Positions 1 to 10,431 are shown, numbered from the stretch's first letter. The stretch is 64,000 nucleotides of DNA from Novakomyces olei (GCA_016906335.1 JADEYG010000015.1:372001-436000), one strand, 5' to 3'. Program-made: numbers and translations. Notes: a model not told the origin generated them from the letters alone.

Positions 1-2895
1 ATTGATCACATAAATTAGGCCCTTGGAGGCATCGTGCGATGCTTTTAAATTGTTTAACACTTCAGGACTCACGGGATTTTCCATTGCCAGTTCCAGGTAA
101 TTGACTATTGCGTTTAGCGGCGTTCGAATCTCGTGACTGGCATTGCTTAGGAGCAGATTGGCCAGTTTACTTGATCGTAGAGCCGACTGCTTCTGCCTCC
201 AAATATCGATGAATCTGCTATACAGGATACTGAGGAAGGCAGCAGCATCAAAGTCCTCCTGTGACCATTCTCGGCACTTTGTAATGACCTTCTCTGTCCA
301 CACACGGAACGAGTTTCGTGGTTGCAGTGGGTTGGAGGCATTATTGCCTGAAGCGATTACCTTCTCGTACGGATTTCCCGCCCAATTCACCTCTTTTACC
401 TGGCATTTTCGGAGGAAAGCCATAAAATCGTTGTGGCTGTTTGACAGAGGGACGTACAGGAAGCCAGCGATATGCGAAAGGGGCGTCAACAGTCCGAAAT
501 CAGGGTATTCTCCACATATATCTTGAGACGCGATAATGCTGTTGAACCGCTTGTCACGCAAGAACTCACGCACTGCCGTCACTTCGTTCAGGAAATCGTC
601 TGTTTTCCCCATAATTTTGGCCTCTGCTCCGATATTCAAAATGGCGATATCAGAATCAAACAGTTTCAAGAAATCTTCTGCCTTGTTTACTATATAATTC
701 GCTGTCGTCCTGTCCTTGGACATTGTATTGATGAGTTTGCGCCCGCGCAACCGCTCAGCATACGACAGCCTTTCGATATTATGGGAAACTGTCCCCGAAA
801 TTAAGCGGCACAGTTTACGCACAATGAAATTTGGCCTCATTGGATGATTACCATAAAGATGACAGGAAATAAGGCCCCACAGCTGTCCAAAGGCACATAT
901 TGATATCGATAGGGAGCTGCGGACCCTCATATTCTCCAGATACTTGATATGAATAGGCGACATGGCCCGGAGGAAACTAAACGTCATATCCAGCGGCTTT
1001 TCCAGCTCTTCATGGGACCGGCAAACCATCCTTGCCGTTGGCTGAGACCTGTCATAGAGCAATCTGACCCTGTTCTTCTTGTACAGCTCTCTCGCCTGCT
1101 GAGGTATATCCGTCATAGGGAAATGCAGCCCGTAAAACAAGTCCTTTGTCGCCCTCCAATCAACCAGCTCTGCTACCACCTGGCCATTATAATCCTCATC
1201 AAACTGATAAATCATGGCCCTATGGTACCCAATTATCTCTTTGATTATGCCCACCAGCACCTTGAGCAGTGTTGCCAAATCTCCAGCATCAGCCATCTGC
1301 TGGTTTACCTGCTCTAGTATTGTGAAAATTTCCATCCCGTCGTGGCGCTTAGTGCGCCTTCGTAAGCGCCTCAACGGTTTGGACACGGAAGTTGTCGACC
1401 GGTTAATAATATCCTGAGAAAGCGTACTGTCCTTGCTGTTACTGTTGCTATTGTCAAAGGGAAAGGAAGATATTTCGTCTGTGTCTGGCAGCCCACTGTC
1501 GGCATAAGTTGTAGGGTTCTGCTTGTCGTCTTCCAGCTCAAACTCTATAATAATCGGACCCGACTTGTCACGGGAAGCACGGCTGATGGCCGCCCAGCAT
1601 GCCCAGCGTTGCGTCCGCTTTTGGTTATAGCCTCGCAAGAAGAATACTTCAGAATGGCCCAAATCCGTGCCCTCGTTGTCTGCCCCGCCCGAGCTTTCGG
1701 AACCCGCATCCGACGATGCTCCATCCTCGGGTCGGGAGCGGCCGGAATCCATCTCTTCTTCCTCGTCCAACAGGGCCAACTGATCTTGCAAAATCTCCTT
1801 ATCTGCTGCCGGCAGAACATCGTAAAACGACTTCAAGGAAAACAAGAACTTTGGAGACAGTCCCAGTATGTCGCCACAGTTCTCCGAACATTGGGCCACC
1901 GTCAGCCGTCCATCTAATTCGGTATAGACAGCTATTAAAGCACCGAAACTCTGAATTGCTCCGGGGACATGGATGGGCTCGTCTTCACAGCGAAAGATCT
2001 CGTTTGCCCGGCCAGTAAGAATCATATGCCCAGCGTCTGTTTCAACATGCTGGAACTGAGCGGTCACTGGATACTGAGCAGAATCAGCTGTAAAGACGGA
2101 GGACTGCACCGAGATCAGAGACTTTAAAGACTCGGCAGGTCTCACTGTACGTTGACCACCTTGCGACCAGGAATTTGGGCTATTACCCGCGTCTGCTCCA
2201 ATCCGAGGCGAACCGTATACCTCATCACTCAAAGATTTCGGCGCTCCAGGTTCAATGGGACCTTTATTTACATGAGCATTAGCATTCTCACCATCATTAT
2301 GGTGTATCCTGCCGGACGAGATCGGTGGAGGCGAGCCTAGAGCATCCGATAAAGAGCCTGTTTCTGAGCCGGTAGCTGTGGTCGCGGTATTAGGCGCACC
2401 CGACTCGACTCTTTCACCCACAATAGCAGAAGGCGGAGCCTTGCGCAAAGAGGAGACACGGCCCAGTTTAGCTGATGAGCCAGAGGCAGCAATAGCAGAA
2501 CTCGGCTGATCTCTATCCTGGTGAAAACTGCTTGCTCTCCGACTGCCCTGCCCAACAATTATCGGAGACGTAAACTCCGATCTCGTTCTCGGGGCCGAAG
2601 GTGACTGGTTTACAAAAGTACTGCGAATAGGGAAGACGTACTCTTGCGTATCATTAGCTGCCTCTATCGGAGTCGCTGTAGTCGAGGTTGACGACATGCT
2701 ATTGTGCGTGCTCCTTCGACGGCGAGGAAAAGAGGTATTGCTCTCGGCTTCACTAGCACCTAGCGGGACAGACACGGGGTGGTCTAAAGAAACTGACGCA
2801 CTAGCATAGTTTGCAGCTTTAGTTCTTTCGTCATGAAGAACTGGTTCATTTGGACCTTCTTCAGGCTGAGAAGATGCGTCGTCAGATCTGTCCAT
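1..2895 (-). CDS. fphA/phy1: Fungal phytochrome histidine kinase, 3' end cut by window edge
   Basis: The gene reads leftwards and runs off the window, leaving 965 residues. An in-frame stop sits four codons before the ATG at 2893-2895, so the start is firm. Residues 1-290 are a Ser/Thr-rich extension. A PAS domain follows with CEDEPIHVPGAIQSFG; its Cys303 is the expected biliverdin attachment site of bacterial and fungal phytochromes. The GAF domain (about 525-690) carries FPMTDIPQQARELY (Asp596) and LRAMSPIHIKYLENM (His649), the two chromophore-contacting motifs. A PHY region follows, then a HisKA H-box SHEIRTPLNAI with phospho-acceptor His921. The ATPase and probable receiver domains would lie beyond the edge. 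Family knowledge: these proteins sense red/far-red light and, in Aspergillus, feed the HOG stress pathway. No intron is visible in the part present. Confidence 0.95.
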   Translation of the reverse strand, partial: MDRSDDASSQPEEGPNEPVLHDERTKAANYASASVSLDHPVSVPLGASEAESNTSFPRRRRSTHNSMSSTSTTATPIEAANDTQEYVFPIRSTFVNQSPSAPRTRSEFTSPIIVGQGSRRASSFHQDRDQPSSAIAASGSSAKLGRVSSLRKAPPSAIVGERVESGAPNTATTATGSETGSLSDALGSPPPISSGRIHHNDGENANAHVNKGPIEPGAPKSLSDEVYGSPRIGADAGNSPNSWSQGGQRTVRPAESLKSLISVQSSVFTADSAQYPVTAQFQHVETDAGHMILTGRANEIFRCEDEPIHVPGAIQSFGALIAVYTELDGRLTVAQCSENCGDILGLSPKFLFSLKSFYDVLPAADKEILQDQLALLDEEEEMDSGRSRPEDGASSDAGSESSGGADNEGTDLGHSEVFFLRGYNQKRTQRWACWAAISRASRDKSGPIIIEFELEDDKQNPTTYADSGLPDTDEISSFPFDNSNSNSKDSTLSQDIINRSTTSVSKPLRRLRRRTKRHDGMEIFTILEQVNQQMADAGDLATLLKVLVGIIKEIIGYHRAMIYQFDEDYNGQVVAELVDWRATKDLFYGLHFPMTDIPQQARELYKKNRVRLLYDRSQPTARMVCRSHEELEKPLDMTFSFLRAMSPIHIKYLENMRVRSSLSISICAFGQLWGLISCHLYGNHPMRPNFIVRKLCRLISGTVSHNIERLSYAERLRGRKLINTMSKDRTTANYIVNKAEDFLKLFDSDIAILNIGAEAKIMGKTDDFLNEVTAVREFLRDKRFNSIIASQDICGEYPDFGLLTPLSHIAGFLYVPLSNSHNDFMAFLRKCQVKEVNWAGNPYEKVIASGNNASNPLQPRNSFRVWTEKVITKCREWSQEDFDAAAFLSILYSRFIDIWRQKQSALRSSKLANLLLSNASHEIRTPLNAIVNYLELAMENPVSPEVLNNLKASHDASKGLIYVIN

Positions 2896-2984
2896 TTGCA
2901 ATGCCGGTCAAATGGCTGAATGACAGGAAGGAGAAAGGACAAGGTATAGTAATAATTAGAGAACTTGAGTGGTTCGCATAACAA

Positions 2985-3245
2985 TTACTGTCTCCGCTTC
3001 AAACACTCGATAGACAGTTCTTCTTTATTTATTTCGTTAAATTTGCCCTGAGATCGAAGAGCCCTGTTGTTTTTATTTGCCAATAGTCGCTCTTCTTCTA
3101 AAGCCTTGTATAGTTTTAGAGCAGCAGTATTTGAGCAGCAGTGCTCGCTTGAATTTGAATTGTTTGTATCTGCTTTCCTGTCCACTCTGCTCAAACGATC
3201 ATAAAATCCTTGCGTGACCTTTCGAAACTCGACTCCCTATTTAAC
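2985..3245 (-). other. Possible coding exon of an unidentified gene
   Basis: An open frame with protein-like composition ends at a TAA at 2985. It includes VEFRKVTQGFYDRLSRV and a later charged helix-like stretch (KALEEERLLANKNN). There is no ATG in frame, and the frame is closed upstream by a TAG that could itself be part of a splice acceptor. It lies 90 bp upstream of the phytochrome start on the same strand. It might be the last exon of a short gene, part of the phytochrome leader, or chance. I do not recognise it. Confidence 0.22.
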
Positions 3246-4242
3246 AGTAATTACCTGCCCTGCTCTATCGTCTATCCCTGATCTGTTAACAACCTCCTAA
3301 TCAGGCGCGAGTACAGTCACAGATCATCCACGAAGAAACAAGAAGGAACAAGCTGCCGAATATTCCTCGCAATTCTCAAGACCGCAATTTACGTGAATAA
3401 CGAAAAAGAAGTCTACAGTCTAAATTCTGACGCGCGGCCACAAATATCAAGGATTAAGCAGCTGATTGATACTTCTTACAGCTTCATCTTGGGTTCCCGA
3501 TTCGGCGGACACTGCAAAGTTTAGCCGATGTATAGTCTTGCCTGAACCATCGTTGGGTTACGTCCGTGACATGAGATAAACTGGTTTAAAATTTAGATTC
3601 GATTTGGGTTACCGTCAGGTGGCACACAACGTAATAGTTTCACAACGACAGTAGCTGAAGGTACATGCCATTACTTGTGTGGCCGTGGGAAAAGAAAATT
3701 ACAGGAGAAACAGGACTGGGCTGTGCTCATACATTAAACTGCGTTTCGCCCTAAAATCAATCGTCTTTTGCCAAGATACAGTATAGCTTGATATTCATAA
3801 GTGGACATGTAAGTGTTTTTGCGTGTGCGATAGGACCGTTTGTGCTCTCGTTCCACATGTTTCTCATTTATTTGATAAAAATAAATGATTTCAAACAGCT
3901 CGCTAATGCTTTATCTTTATTTTGAACGCTTTAATTTTTAGCAATTTCACGATAGTCAAGACTAGCATTTTCTTGGAAGACGAGGCTACCGATAAGCACT
4001 AAGCGATGTCATTTAATGCATGATTTTCGCCCTTATCCCATTCCTTATTTACCATTGGTCGGCAATATTCTCCGGCGATAACGAGTATCGAGATTTGTGG
4101 TGTCAGTTTAAGTATGCACACTTAAATTAACGTTTAATTTCCCTACTCTGAGCAGACGCGAGCGATACCCTATGCGTATATAATGATCGTTGCAATAATT
4201 GTATCAATTAAAAACGAGAGAGAATAAATTAGTAAAATAAAT
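3246..4242. other. Intergenic, no feature recognised
   Basis: About 1 kb of AT-rich sequence between the phytochrome side and the minisatellite. I found no convincing ORF, RNA gene or repeat in it. It probably carries promoter sequence for the phytochrome. Confidence 0.5.
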
Positions 4243-4376
4243 AATATGAAGAATATGAAGAATATGAATAAATATGAATAAATATGAATAAATATGAATA
4301 AATATGAATAAATATGAATAAATATGAATAAATATGAATAAATATGAATAAATATGAATAAATATGAATAAATATA
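4243..4376. repeat. Decamer minisatellite, unit AATATGAATA
   Basis: Eleven near-perfect tandem copies of a 10-bp unit from 4261 to 4370, flanked on the left by two 9-bp variants (AATATGAAG). Open frames through it translate to repetitive Tyr/Ile/His-rich peptide and are artefacts. A second decamer array of related pattern lies at 10820-10939. Confidence 0.95.
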
Positions 4377-4565
4377 TAGATAACCATCACAGGTTCAAAT
4401 GATAGCCGGAGGCATGTAACAGCAGTTCCTACTGCTTGCAAAAACAATGTCCGCGTCTTCAACTACTCCTTCTCGCGGCTGGCAGTCGCTGCGGGGCGTA
4501 GACTGGCGAGAAACAAAAGGCTCAGACCATGTTGTACATAAAAGTTAGTGCTCTCCCGTCCGACA

Positions 4566-5105
4566 ATGTATCTAACAATGACAGACGCAACCGCTGGCAA
4601 CGAGTCTAATGGCTCACGAATGTGGGGACGGCTGTTGAACGCTACCGGATCAATTCAAAGGATTACTGAAAAAATGCGAGATGCTGACGAGGATCGGTCG
4701 GAGGACGATACTCACGTTGTCCGAGTCCTACGGAAATATTACTTGGAAAAGTACGACGGGCTTCCAGCGTGGCTCGCTCCCCCGGGCGAGCCTCCAGCTG
4801 CCGCTAGCAAAGACAAGAGTGGCAAGAAAAATCCACGTGATTACGGGACAGTAGATCCACGGGGTCAAAGAGCTGCAGCGACTGGCAATTACTACTCTCG
4901 AGCTTCTGTAGCTAACCGTCCTTCAACCCTGACTGAAACAAACTCGGCACCTGCTGCGCCTACAGTGCAAAAGAAAGCTGCTGTCTCGCTGTCTGATTTG
5001 TACTCTTCTTCCTCGTCTACTGCCGGAAGGAATACTGCGGGCTCACCAAACGTAGCAGACAAGCTTATGCGTCAACGTATGCAAAACATGCACCTTGGCC
5101 GGTAG
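4566..5105 (+). CDS. mso1: Mso1-like Sec1-binding protein
   Basis: Single exon, 179 residues from the ATG at 4566; a second ATG at 4578 is equally possible. The N-terminal 70 residues match the fungal Mso1 N-terminal pattern: a tryptophan-glycine start (SRMWGRLLNATGS), an acidic stretch, then THVVRVLRKYYLEKYDGLPA followed by WLAPP. The rest is Ser/Ala-rich and probably disordered, ending in a basic RQRMQNMHLGR. In budding yeast Mso1 binds the SM protein Sec1 and helps SNARE-mediated fusion of secretory vesicles at the plasma membrane. The identification rests on the short N-terminal domain only. It is convergent with hus1. Confidence 0.65.
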   Translation: MYLTMTDATAGNESNGSRMWGRLLNATGSIQRITEKMRDADEDRSEDDTHVVRVLRKYYLEKYDGLPAWLAPPGEPPAAASKDKSGKKNPRDYGTVDPRGQRAAATGNYYSRASVANRPSTLTETNSAPAAPTVQKKAAVSLSDLYSSSSSTAGRNTAGSPNVADKLMRQRMQNMHLGR

Positions 5106-5493
5106 CAGATTGACATTTTTTAAATTAATACTTTAAATTTAGTGGGCATTGATATGAGGGATAATGGGTTTTAATGTAAAACAAGAGTCAACTAATTTTT
5201 TCTTTTCTAATCAATAAGGCTCTTTTATTATTCTGGGCTGCAAAGAGATAAATGATCAGATATTAGCGGAAGCTAAAGGTTAAATATTACAGAGTGTCTA
5301 GGCAAAGGGTCATGAAATGTACACACTTATATAATAAGTCAGCACGGCAGGATTGACCTCGTTCGGATCCGTGAGATAGACGTATAGTACTAGAGCGTGA
5401 TTCTCACACCAGCCTGAACGTTAATGATCGTTTGAAAAGAGTGAAAAATCAAATATTAAATAAAAAAAAAGGAAGAGAAATAGAGCGTGATGA

Positions 5494-6435
5494 TTATGGA
5501 GAATTACAAGCGATGATGCGACGTGCTACAGTGTGGACACGCAATAAATTAAGCCATTCTTTGGCGTCAATTCGTAAACCGACAAATTCGTCCTTGGTCC
5601 TCTCGTGTTGCACAGAATTCTGCTGACGATCCTGATTACGATCCGGGTTCAACTCCGGATTTATAAGCCCCGACCACCGTGTCTCTGCACGCACTTCATC
5701 AGCCTCAACGGCAAGTGCAAATTGCCCCGACATATTAGCCAGCACGGTAATTCTATCACTCAGGCCTCGAAACCGTTCCGAAATACTTCGAACATGAAGG
5801 GCAGAAGGCAGTATAATATGCACGTCAGGATCGGGTAAAACCGGCTCGCGCACAGACATCCAAGTGTGCGGGGGAACAACACGGCAGCGTACCATGTGCT
5901 GCACTACATTACTCGAGAGCATAGATCCCGCGTTCGTTATCGTAAGAGAAAGGATAGGATACCCGTCTTTCTTGCTTAGCCGAACGACGAAATCAGTGGA
6001 CTCATAACCTGATCGTAACGCACGAGCAAGGTTTGGCAAAGAAACTTCCAGGGCAATTATATTTTCTGCATTTGATTCGCACACCACCGATTCGAACAGA
6101 GTTTCCTTTGGCTATTAGGCACTCGAACAACACTCTTGCACTTTGAAGACTCTTACATTGCTAAAATGCCTGTAGAATAAGCATCCATAAAAACATTGAT
6201 TGCCCTTACGACCACATATGAACACCCTGACCAGCAGGGATGACGACAAATTTTGTCCACTCGGGCGAAAGCTCAAGCATGCATGTTGCACTCAGTCTTT
6301 CCAGTGCCTGGCACAACTCTTAACATTAGTATGCGCATAAAAGACAAAATAAAAAGACAATTGAATAGAGAATCAATCATGGATAAAAATACTCGCAAAT
6401 AGTTGAATGTCCGCTACGACGGCCTTGAACTTCAT
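5494..6435 (-). CDS. hus1: Hus1, subunit of the 9-1-1 checkpoint clamp
   Basis: Four exons give 260 residues: 6393-6435, 6210-6318, 6157-6169 (13 nt) and 5494-6111. Phases agree throughout. The N terminus MKFKAVVADIQLFAKLCQAL fits the Hus1 family start, and SNAENIIALEVSLPNLARAL is the most conserved Hus1 block. The C terminus (GLRIDAKEWLNLLRVHTV) fits the clamp's final strand and inter-domain region. Hus1, Rad1 and Rad9 form a PCNA-like ring loaded at DNA damage that activates the ATR-type kinase. Introns are 74, 40 and 45 nt; the first has a TACTAAT branch site and an AAG acceptor. An ACGCGT box lies 90 bp upstream of the start. Length is slightly below the usual 280 or so. Confidence 0.8.
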
Positions 6436-7443
6436 CGCATTGGCTCATAAGCAACGTGTGGCCTATAATTGTCGCATTGTTTCCATAAATCTTAGAATGC
6501 CGAACGAATTTAATATGATTATTTACGCGTCTGTGCGTTTAATGCTCAAGTGTATATTAAGCGATAAATGCAATATGATGTTATTTAATTATCAGAACCT
6601 GCACTATAATGCTCTTTTTAATATTAAAAAATATTTAATAATAGACGAATTAATAAGGTGGAATAACAATCCTATGTAAATGCAGGGTTTTCCTACATAA
6701 TTATATACAGAAAACTGCAGTCGCACATTTTCATTACTCTCTTTTGCTCAGTCGGCAACGATTCGACTGAAACTAGCAGCTTCGGAACGTCGCGTGAACG
6801 CGTACCAACGTGTCACGTGCATTGTTACTGTGCGGCTCCGGTACAAGTTCAAAAGAGGGAGATTAACAGAAGCGTAGACTCATTGGTCGCGCTTGGTGTC
6901 TATTAAGCCGGGACGTTTGCCAAGGCGCGGAAACGTGCTGCGTGGCCCACGTCTGACTAAGATCACCGTACACACGTATTAAAAAATTTGGGTTAAATCG
7001 TTAAACTATTTGTGAGATTGCAATCGACAAAGGAAAAAACGAGAAATAGGAAACAAGAAAAAAGTCGCAAGAAAAAGAATAATAAGAATTTTAAGGAAAC
7101 AAGAGAGAAATATAGAGGAAATAGGATTAAGACGAGGCCGACGTATACAAAATTGCAAAGCAGAAATGTGGTATCTTAAATTCACGAAATACTGAGATTC
7201 TCGGATTATTGCATATTAATTTACTGCGGATTGTATATAACACTTTACATACTCTTAATCACAAACCCAGTTTGTTCCTTGCGCATTCTATTAGTGTTTT
7301 TACGATTCGAAGAATACGAATATTTCAGTCTTTAAAAACATTTAAATACATAAAGAATTGATTTGTCGCATTTTTTCCAGACATTCGTCTTTTAGCGTGC
7401 GCGTCTGATGTGCGGCAATATTGATTAAAGTCCTTTAACGCGA
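6436..7443. other. Intergenic between divergent hus1 and mtq1
   Basis: About 1 kb, AT-rich with A/G-rich runs at 7020-7130. It contains ACGCGT boxes at 6525-6530 and 6798-6803. The ORF in 6407-6679 is low in information and overlaps the hus1 first exon on the other strand, so I do not call it. Confidence 0.5.
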
Positions 7444-8436
7444 ATGCCGCGTATTAACCCCTGGATGATACACGGTATTGCCCATCGATCAGCACGACTA
7501 GCACGAGTATGTATGGGCACACGTGGCGACGTGCCACAGGCTCAGAGAGAATTACGTTGGATCATTCGTGAATCACGCGACTCAGTTCGCCAGCGAAAAA
7601 GCGTAAAACACCAAAATTTGACAAAAAGCCAGACTCTTACGCGGCTGATTAACCAAAGATGTCGCCAAAGATCACGTGGCACGCCTCTGCAGTACGTTCT
7701 TGGCAATGTTCCCTTTGGTGACGTCTTAATCCGCACTATGCCAGGTGTGCTGATACCGCGATGGGAAACGGAAGAGTGGACCCTTCACTTAGCCAACGGC
7801 TTGAAGAGCAACTTTAGGCCTGGCGCCAATTTGGCGATCGCCGATTTGTGTTGTGGCTCTGGCTGCATTGGCCTCGGCCTTGCTCATGCAATCTCACCGA
7901 TGCTTCGAGTAAGCAAATTGACCTTTGCAGACAAAAGCCTCGAGGCAGTCAGCCTGTGTAAACGCAACACTAAATTAATCACAAAACTCGGAATCCCGAC
8001 AAGTACACGGATCTGCGACTTGCAACAGCCGCTTGCTGGCAGCATTGCTGACCTGCTTTGTGAAGCAGACCTCATTGTATCTAATCCGCCTTATATTCCG
8101 CCTCTGCAGATGAGTACGACTGCACCACAAGTGCAGTACTATGAGCCTCATCTGGCCCTTGTCGGCCTTGGTCAAGACGGTGCAGGACTGCATCGATGTA
8201 TCCTGCAACAATTGGTCCAATTGCACTCTCGAGCGAAAGCAATTGTCTTTGAAATTAATGACGAACAGCAGGCAGTTGAGGTAGCGGATGATATGCGACA
8301 CGCAGAGTTTGGCAGCTGGCAGTTCACAGCCGTTTGGCGCGATACAGCTGGAGAGTCTCGGTGCGTAGTCGCCTGGCGTGATTCCGACTGGCATTGGCTA
8401 AAGCAAGGACCGTCCGTAGATGGTGTATTTCAATAA
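7444..8436 (+). CDS. MTQ1: HemK/PrmC-type glutamine methyltransferase (Mtq1-like)
   Basis: Single exon, 330 residues. It has a SAM-binding motif IADLCCGSGCIGLGLA and the diagnostic VSNPPYIPP (NPPY) of enzymes that methylate glutamine side chains. The upstream helical part (TPLQYVLGNVPFGDVLI) is the HemK N-terminal domain, with the PxxxPRxET-like motif VLIPRWETEEW. Two eukaryotic enzymes exist: cytosolic Mtq2, which is shorter, and mitochondrial Mtq1. The length and N-terminal domain fit Mtq1, which methylates the GGQ glutamine of the mitochondrial release factor. The Arg-rich N terminus could serve as a mitochondrial presequence. A GGQ-containing mitochondrial protein lies at 28813, but there is no direct link. 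Confidence 0.85.
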   Translation: MPRINPWMIHGIAHRSARLARVCMGTRGDVPQAQRELRWIIRESRDSVRQRKSVKHQNLTKSQTLTRLINQRCRQRSRGTPLQYVLGNVPFGDVLIRTMPGVLIPRWETEEWTLHLANGLKSNFRPGANLAIADLCCGSGCIGLGLAHAISPMLRVSKLTFADKSLEAVSLCKRNTKLITKLGIPTSTRICDLQQPLAGSIADLLCEADLIVSNPPYIPPLQMSTTAPQVQYYEPHLALVGLGQDGAGLHRCILQQLVQLHSRAKAIVFEINDEQQAVEVADDMRHAEFGSWQFTAVWRDTAGESRCVVAWRDSDWHWLKQGPSVDGVFQ

Positions 8437-8613
8437 TGATTGTAAACTACAATTGTAATCAACGATTGAAAATGTCCAATGCTAATAAAACAATTGTGTA
8501 TACAGTTGTAACAAATCCAGTATCCATCTCAAGAGTAAGCTTCCTGCATGCGAACTGATATTCCCGCCAGAAAATAGTAAACTAAAGTAACAACAACAGT
8601 AAAATGAACAGAT

Positions 8614-9777
8614 TCAGCCGGCAAGTTTAGTGTAGATGCTTGTGTACGGCTGAGGTAATTGTACGCCCGTCAGTTCCAGTACTTCGTACCATCGTGCGAC
8701 GTCGATCCAAATGGGCGAATTTTTCAAGTTGTGTACGATAATTGTGTCTGGAGACAGAGGCAAGAATTTTCCTCCCGAGGCGGGTTTAGTGTACACGTAA
8801 TACGGATCATAATTGAATATTCTGTCCCTGCGCAAATGGAAATTGGTCGTTTGATTCCCCGTGAGAAGCCAGTGGCCGATAACAGCATCCTCCCACGGCC
8901 GACTAGGGTCGTTATCCAACTCAGGGACACCTGATTCGCCGACCCATTCAACTAGATCCCAGGACATGCCATACCCTAACCCACAAGCATACTGCCATGA
9001 TCTTACGAATGTAGGCAGCTCAATGGAAGAGCAGTCACGCCCCCAATAGACGGCGCGCTGGCCCTTGAGCTGACGTAGCTCGTCGTACAAATTGCCAAAG
9101 TGGATGAAGGAGTCATCGTCGGCCTTTAGCACAAAATCAAACCATTTATCCACTTCACCATCACAGGGCTCGAGGGGACGCGTAAACAGGCTCAGGACGC
9201 GATCGCGACGCGTCTCGTCCTGCGCGTTATCGTAATCGACCATGCTAATAAAGGGAAAATTGATTACTCGCTTGCCAATATGTTGAAAGTACTCTAGTGT
9301 CTTGCCTCCATCAATGTTCTCGCTCGCGTCCAGCATGATAAGATCACCATACTGCTCCATTTCCCATGACAGTAGAACTTGCTCTACCACCGTAGTAGGC
9401 CGGCCCACGACGAATCTGATGTCTACTAAATCCTGTGGGTGTAGCAGCTGAGCACGAAACTTTTTCAAGAACCGCTTGTATCCCATACGCACTACTTGCC
9501 GCCTTTCCAAACTGCCAATCGTGGAAAAGACGCCAATGAGCACGCGCACCGGCTGGTCCACTGCCTCTTGTTCACCCGCATCCTCTTCGTCTAGCGCAGC
9601 AGTTTGATTGGCTGGGACTGATGAGTAGTTTCCAGGCGCGCCTTTCAACAGTGCCGTCCGCAGAGCAGAGAGCGCGTTACTGCTGTTGGCCTCTGTAGCA
9701 TTCGCTGCCAAATGCGCAGAGTAGAGCACAAGACTTACTAGCAGCACGTATACCGCCAACCGCACTGTATTTGCCAT
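8614..9777 (-). CDS. GT31 beta-1,3-galactosyltransferase-like type II membrane protein
   Basis: I start it at the ATG at 9775-9777 (387 residues). The frame stays open further upstream, but only through a low-complexity Phe/Leu stretch without ATG. MANTVRLAVYVLLVSLVLY is a signal anchor of a Golgi type II protein. The luminal domain follows: RVLIGVFSTIGSLERRQVVR, then DLVDIRFVVG, the DxD-type metal site FVLKADDDSFIH near residue 222, and PWEDAVIGHWL, which is the GT31 ExDV motif. This is the galactosyltransferase (PF01762) pattern, including fission yeast Pvg3, which makes Gal-beta-1,3 linkages on cell-surface glycans. Acceptor specificity cannot be read from sequence. Several N-glycosylation sequons are present in the stem. 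Confidence 0.8.
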   Translation of the reverse strand: MANTVRLAVYVLLVSLVLYSAHLAANATEANSSNALSALRTALLKGAPGNYSSVPANQTAALDEEDAGEQEAVDQPVRVLIGVFSTIGSLERRQVVRMGYKRFLKKFRAQLLHPQDLVDIRFVVGRPTTVVEQVLLSWEMEQYGDLIMLDASENIDGGKTLEYFQHIGKRVINFPFISMVDYDNAQDETRRDRVLSLFTRPLEPCDGEVDKWFDFVLKADDDSFIHFGNLYDELRQLKGQRAVYWGRDCSSIELPTFVRSWQYACGLGYGMSWDLVEWVGESGVPELDNDPSRPWEDAVIGHWLLTGNQTTNFHLRRDRIFNYDPYYVYTKPASGGKFLPLSPDTIIVHNLKNSPIWIDVARWYEVLELTGVQLPQPYTSIYTKLAG

Positions 9778-10128
9778 GACACTTTGTAATTCGAGATCGA
9801 ACACCAAAAAAGCCAATAACCAAAAAGCCAATAAACTAAAAAAAAACCAAAAAAAAAGCAATAAAAATAGAGAAAAAAGGATAACGAGAGTCTTGATCAA
9901 AATTGATCAATGCGCTTGCGCACAGTCAAAAAAGTTCGGGACGCTGGAGCCTTGACTCGACGCGTGTCTGCACTTATAATTGCATTACAAACGACTTTGG
10001 CCCCTCCTTTTGAGGCTTGCGTGAGTATTCGAATAAACTGCGAAGGTTAAATGTTATATTACATAAGGTAATTAAGGGAATACTCGACGCGTACTATACT
10101 CGTTTGGGAGCGATGCCTGATTATCGGC

Positions 10129-10431
<303 letters not shown>

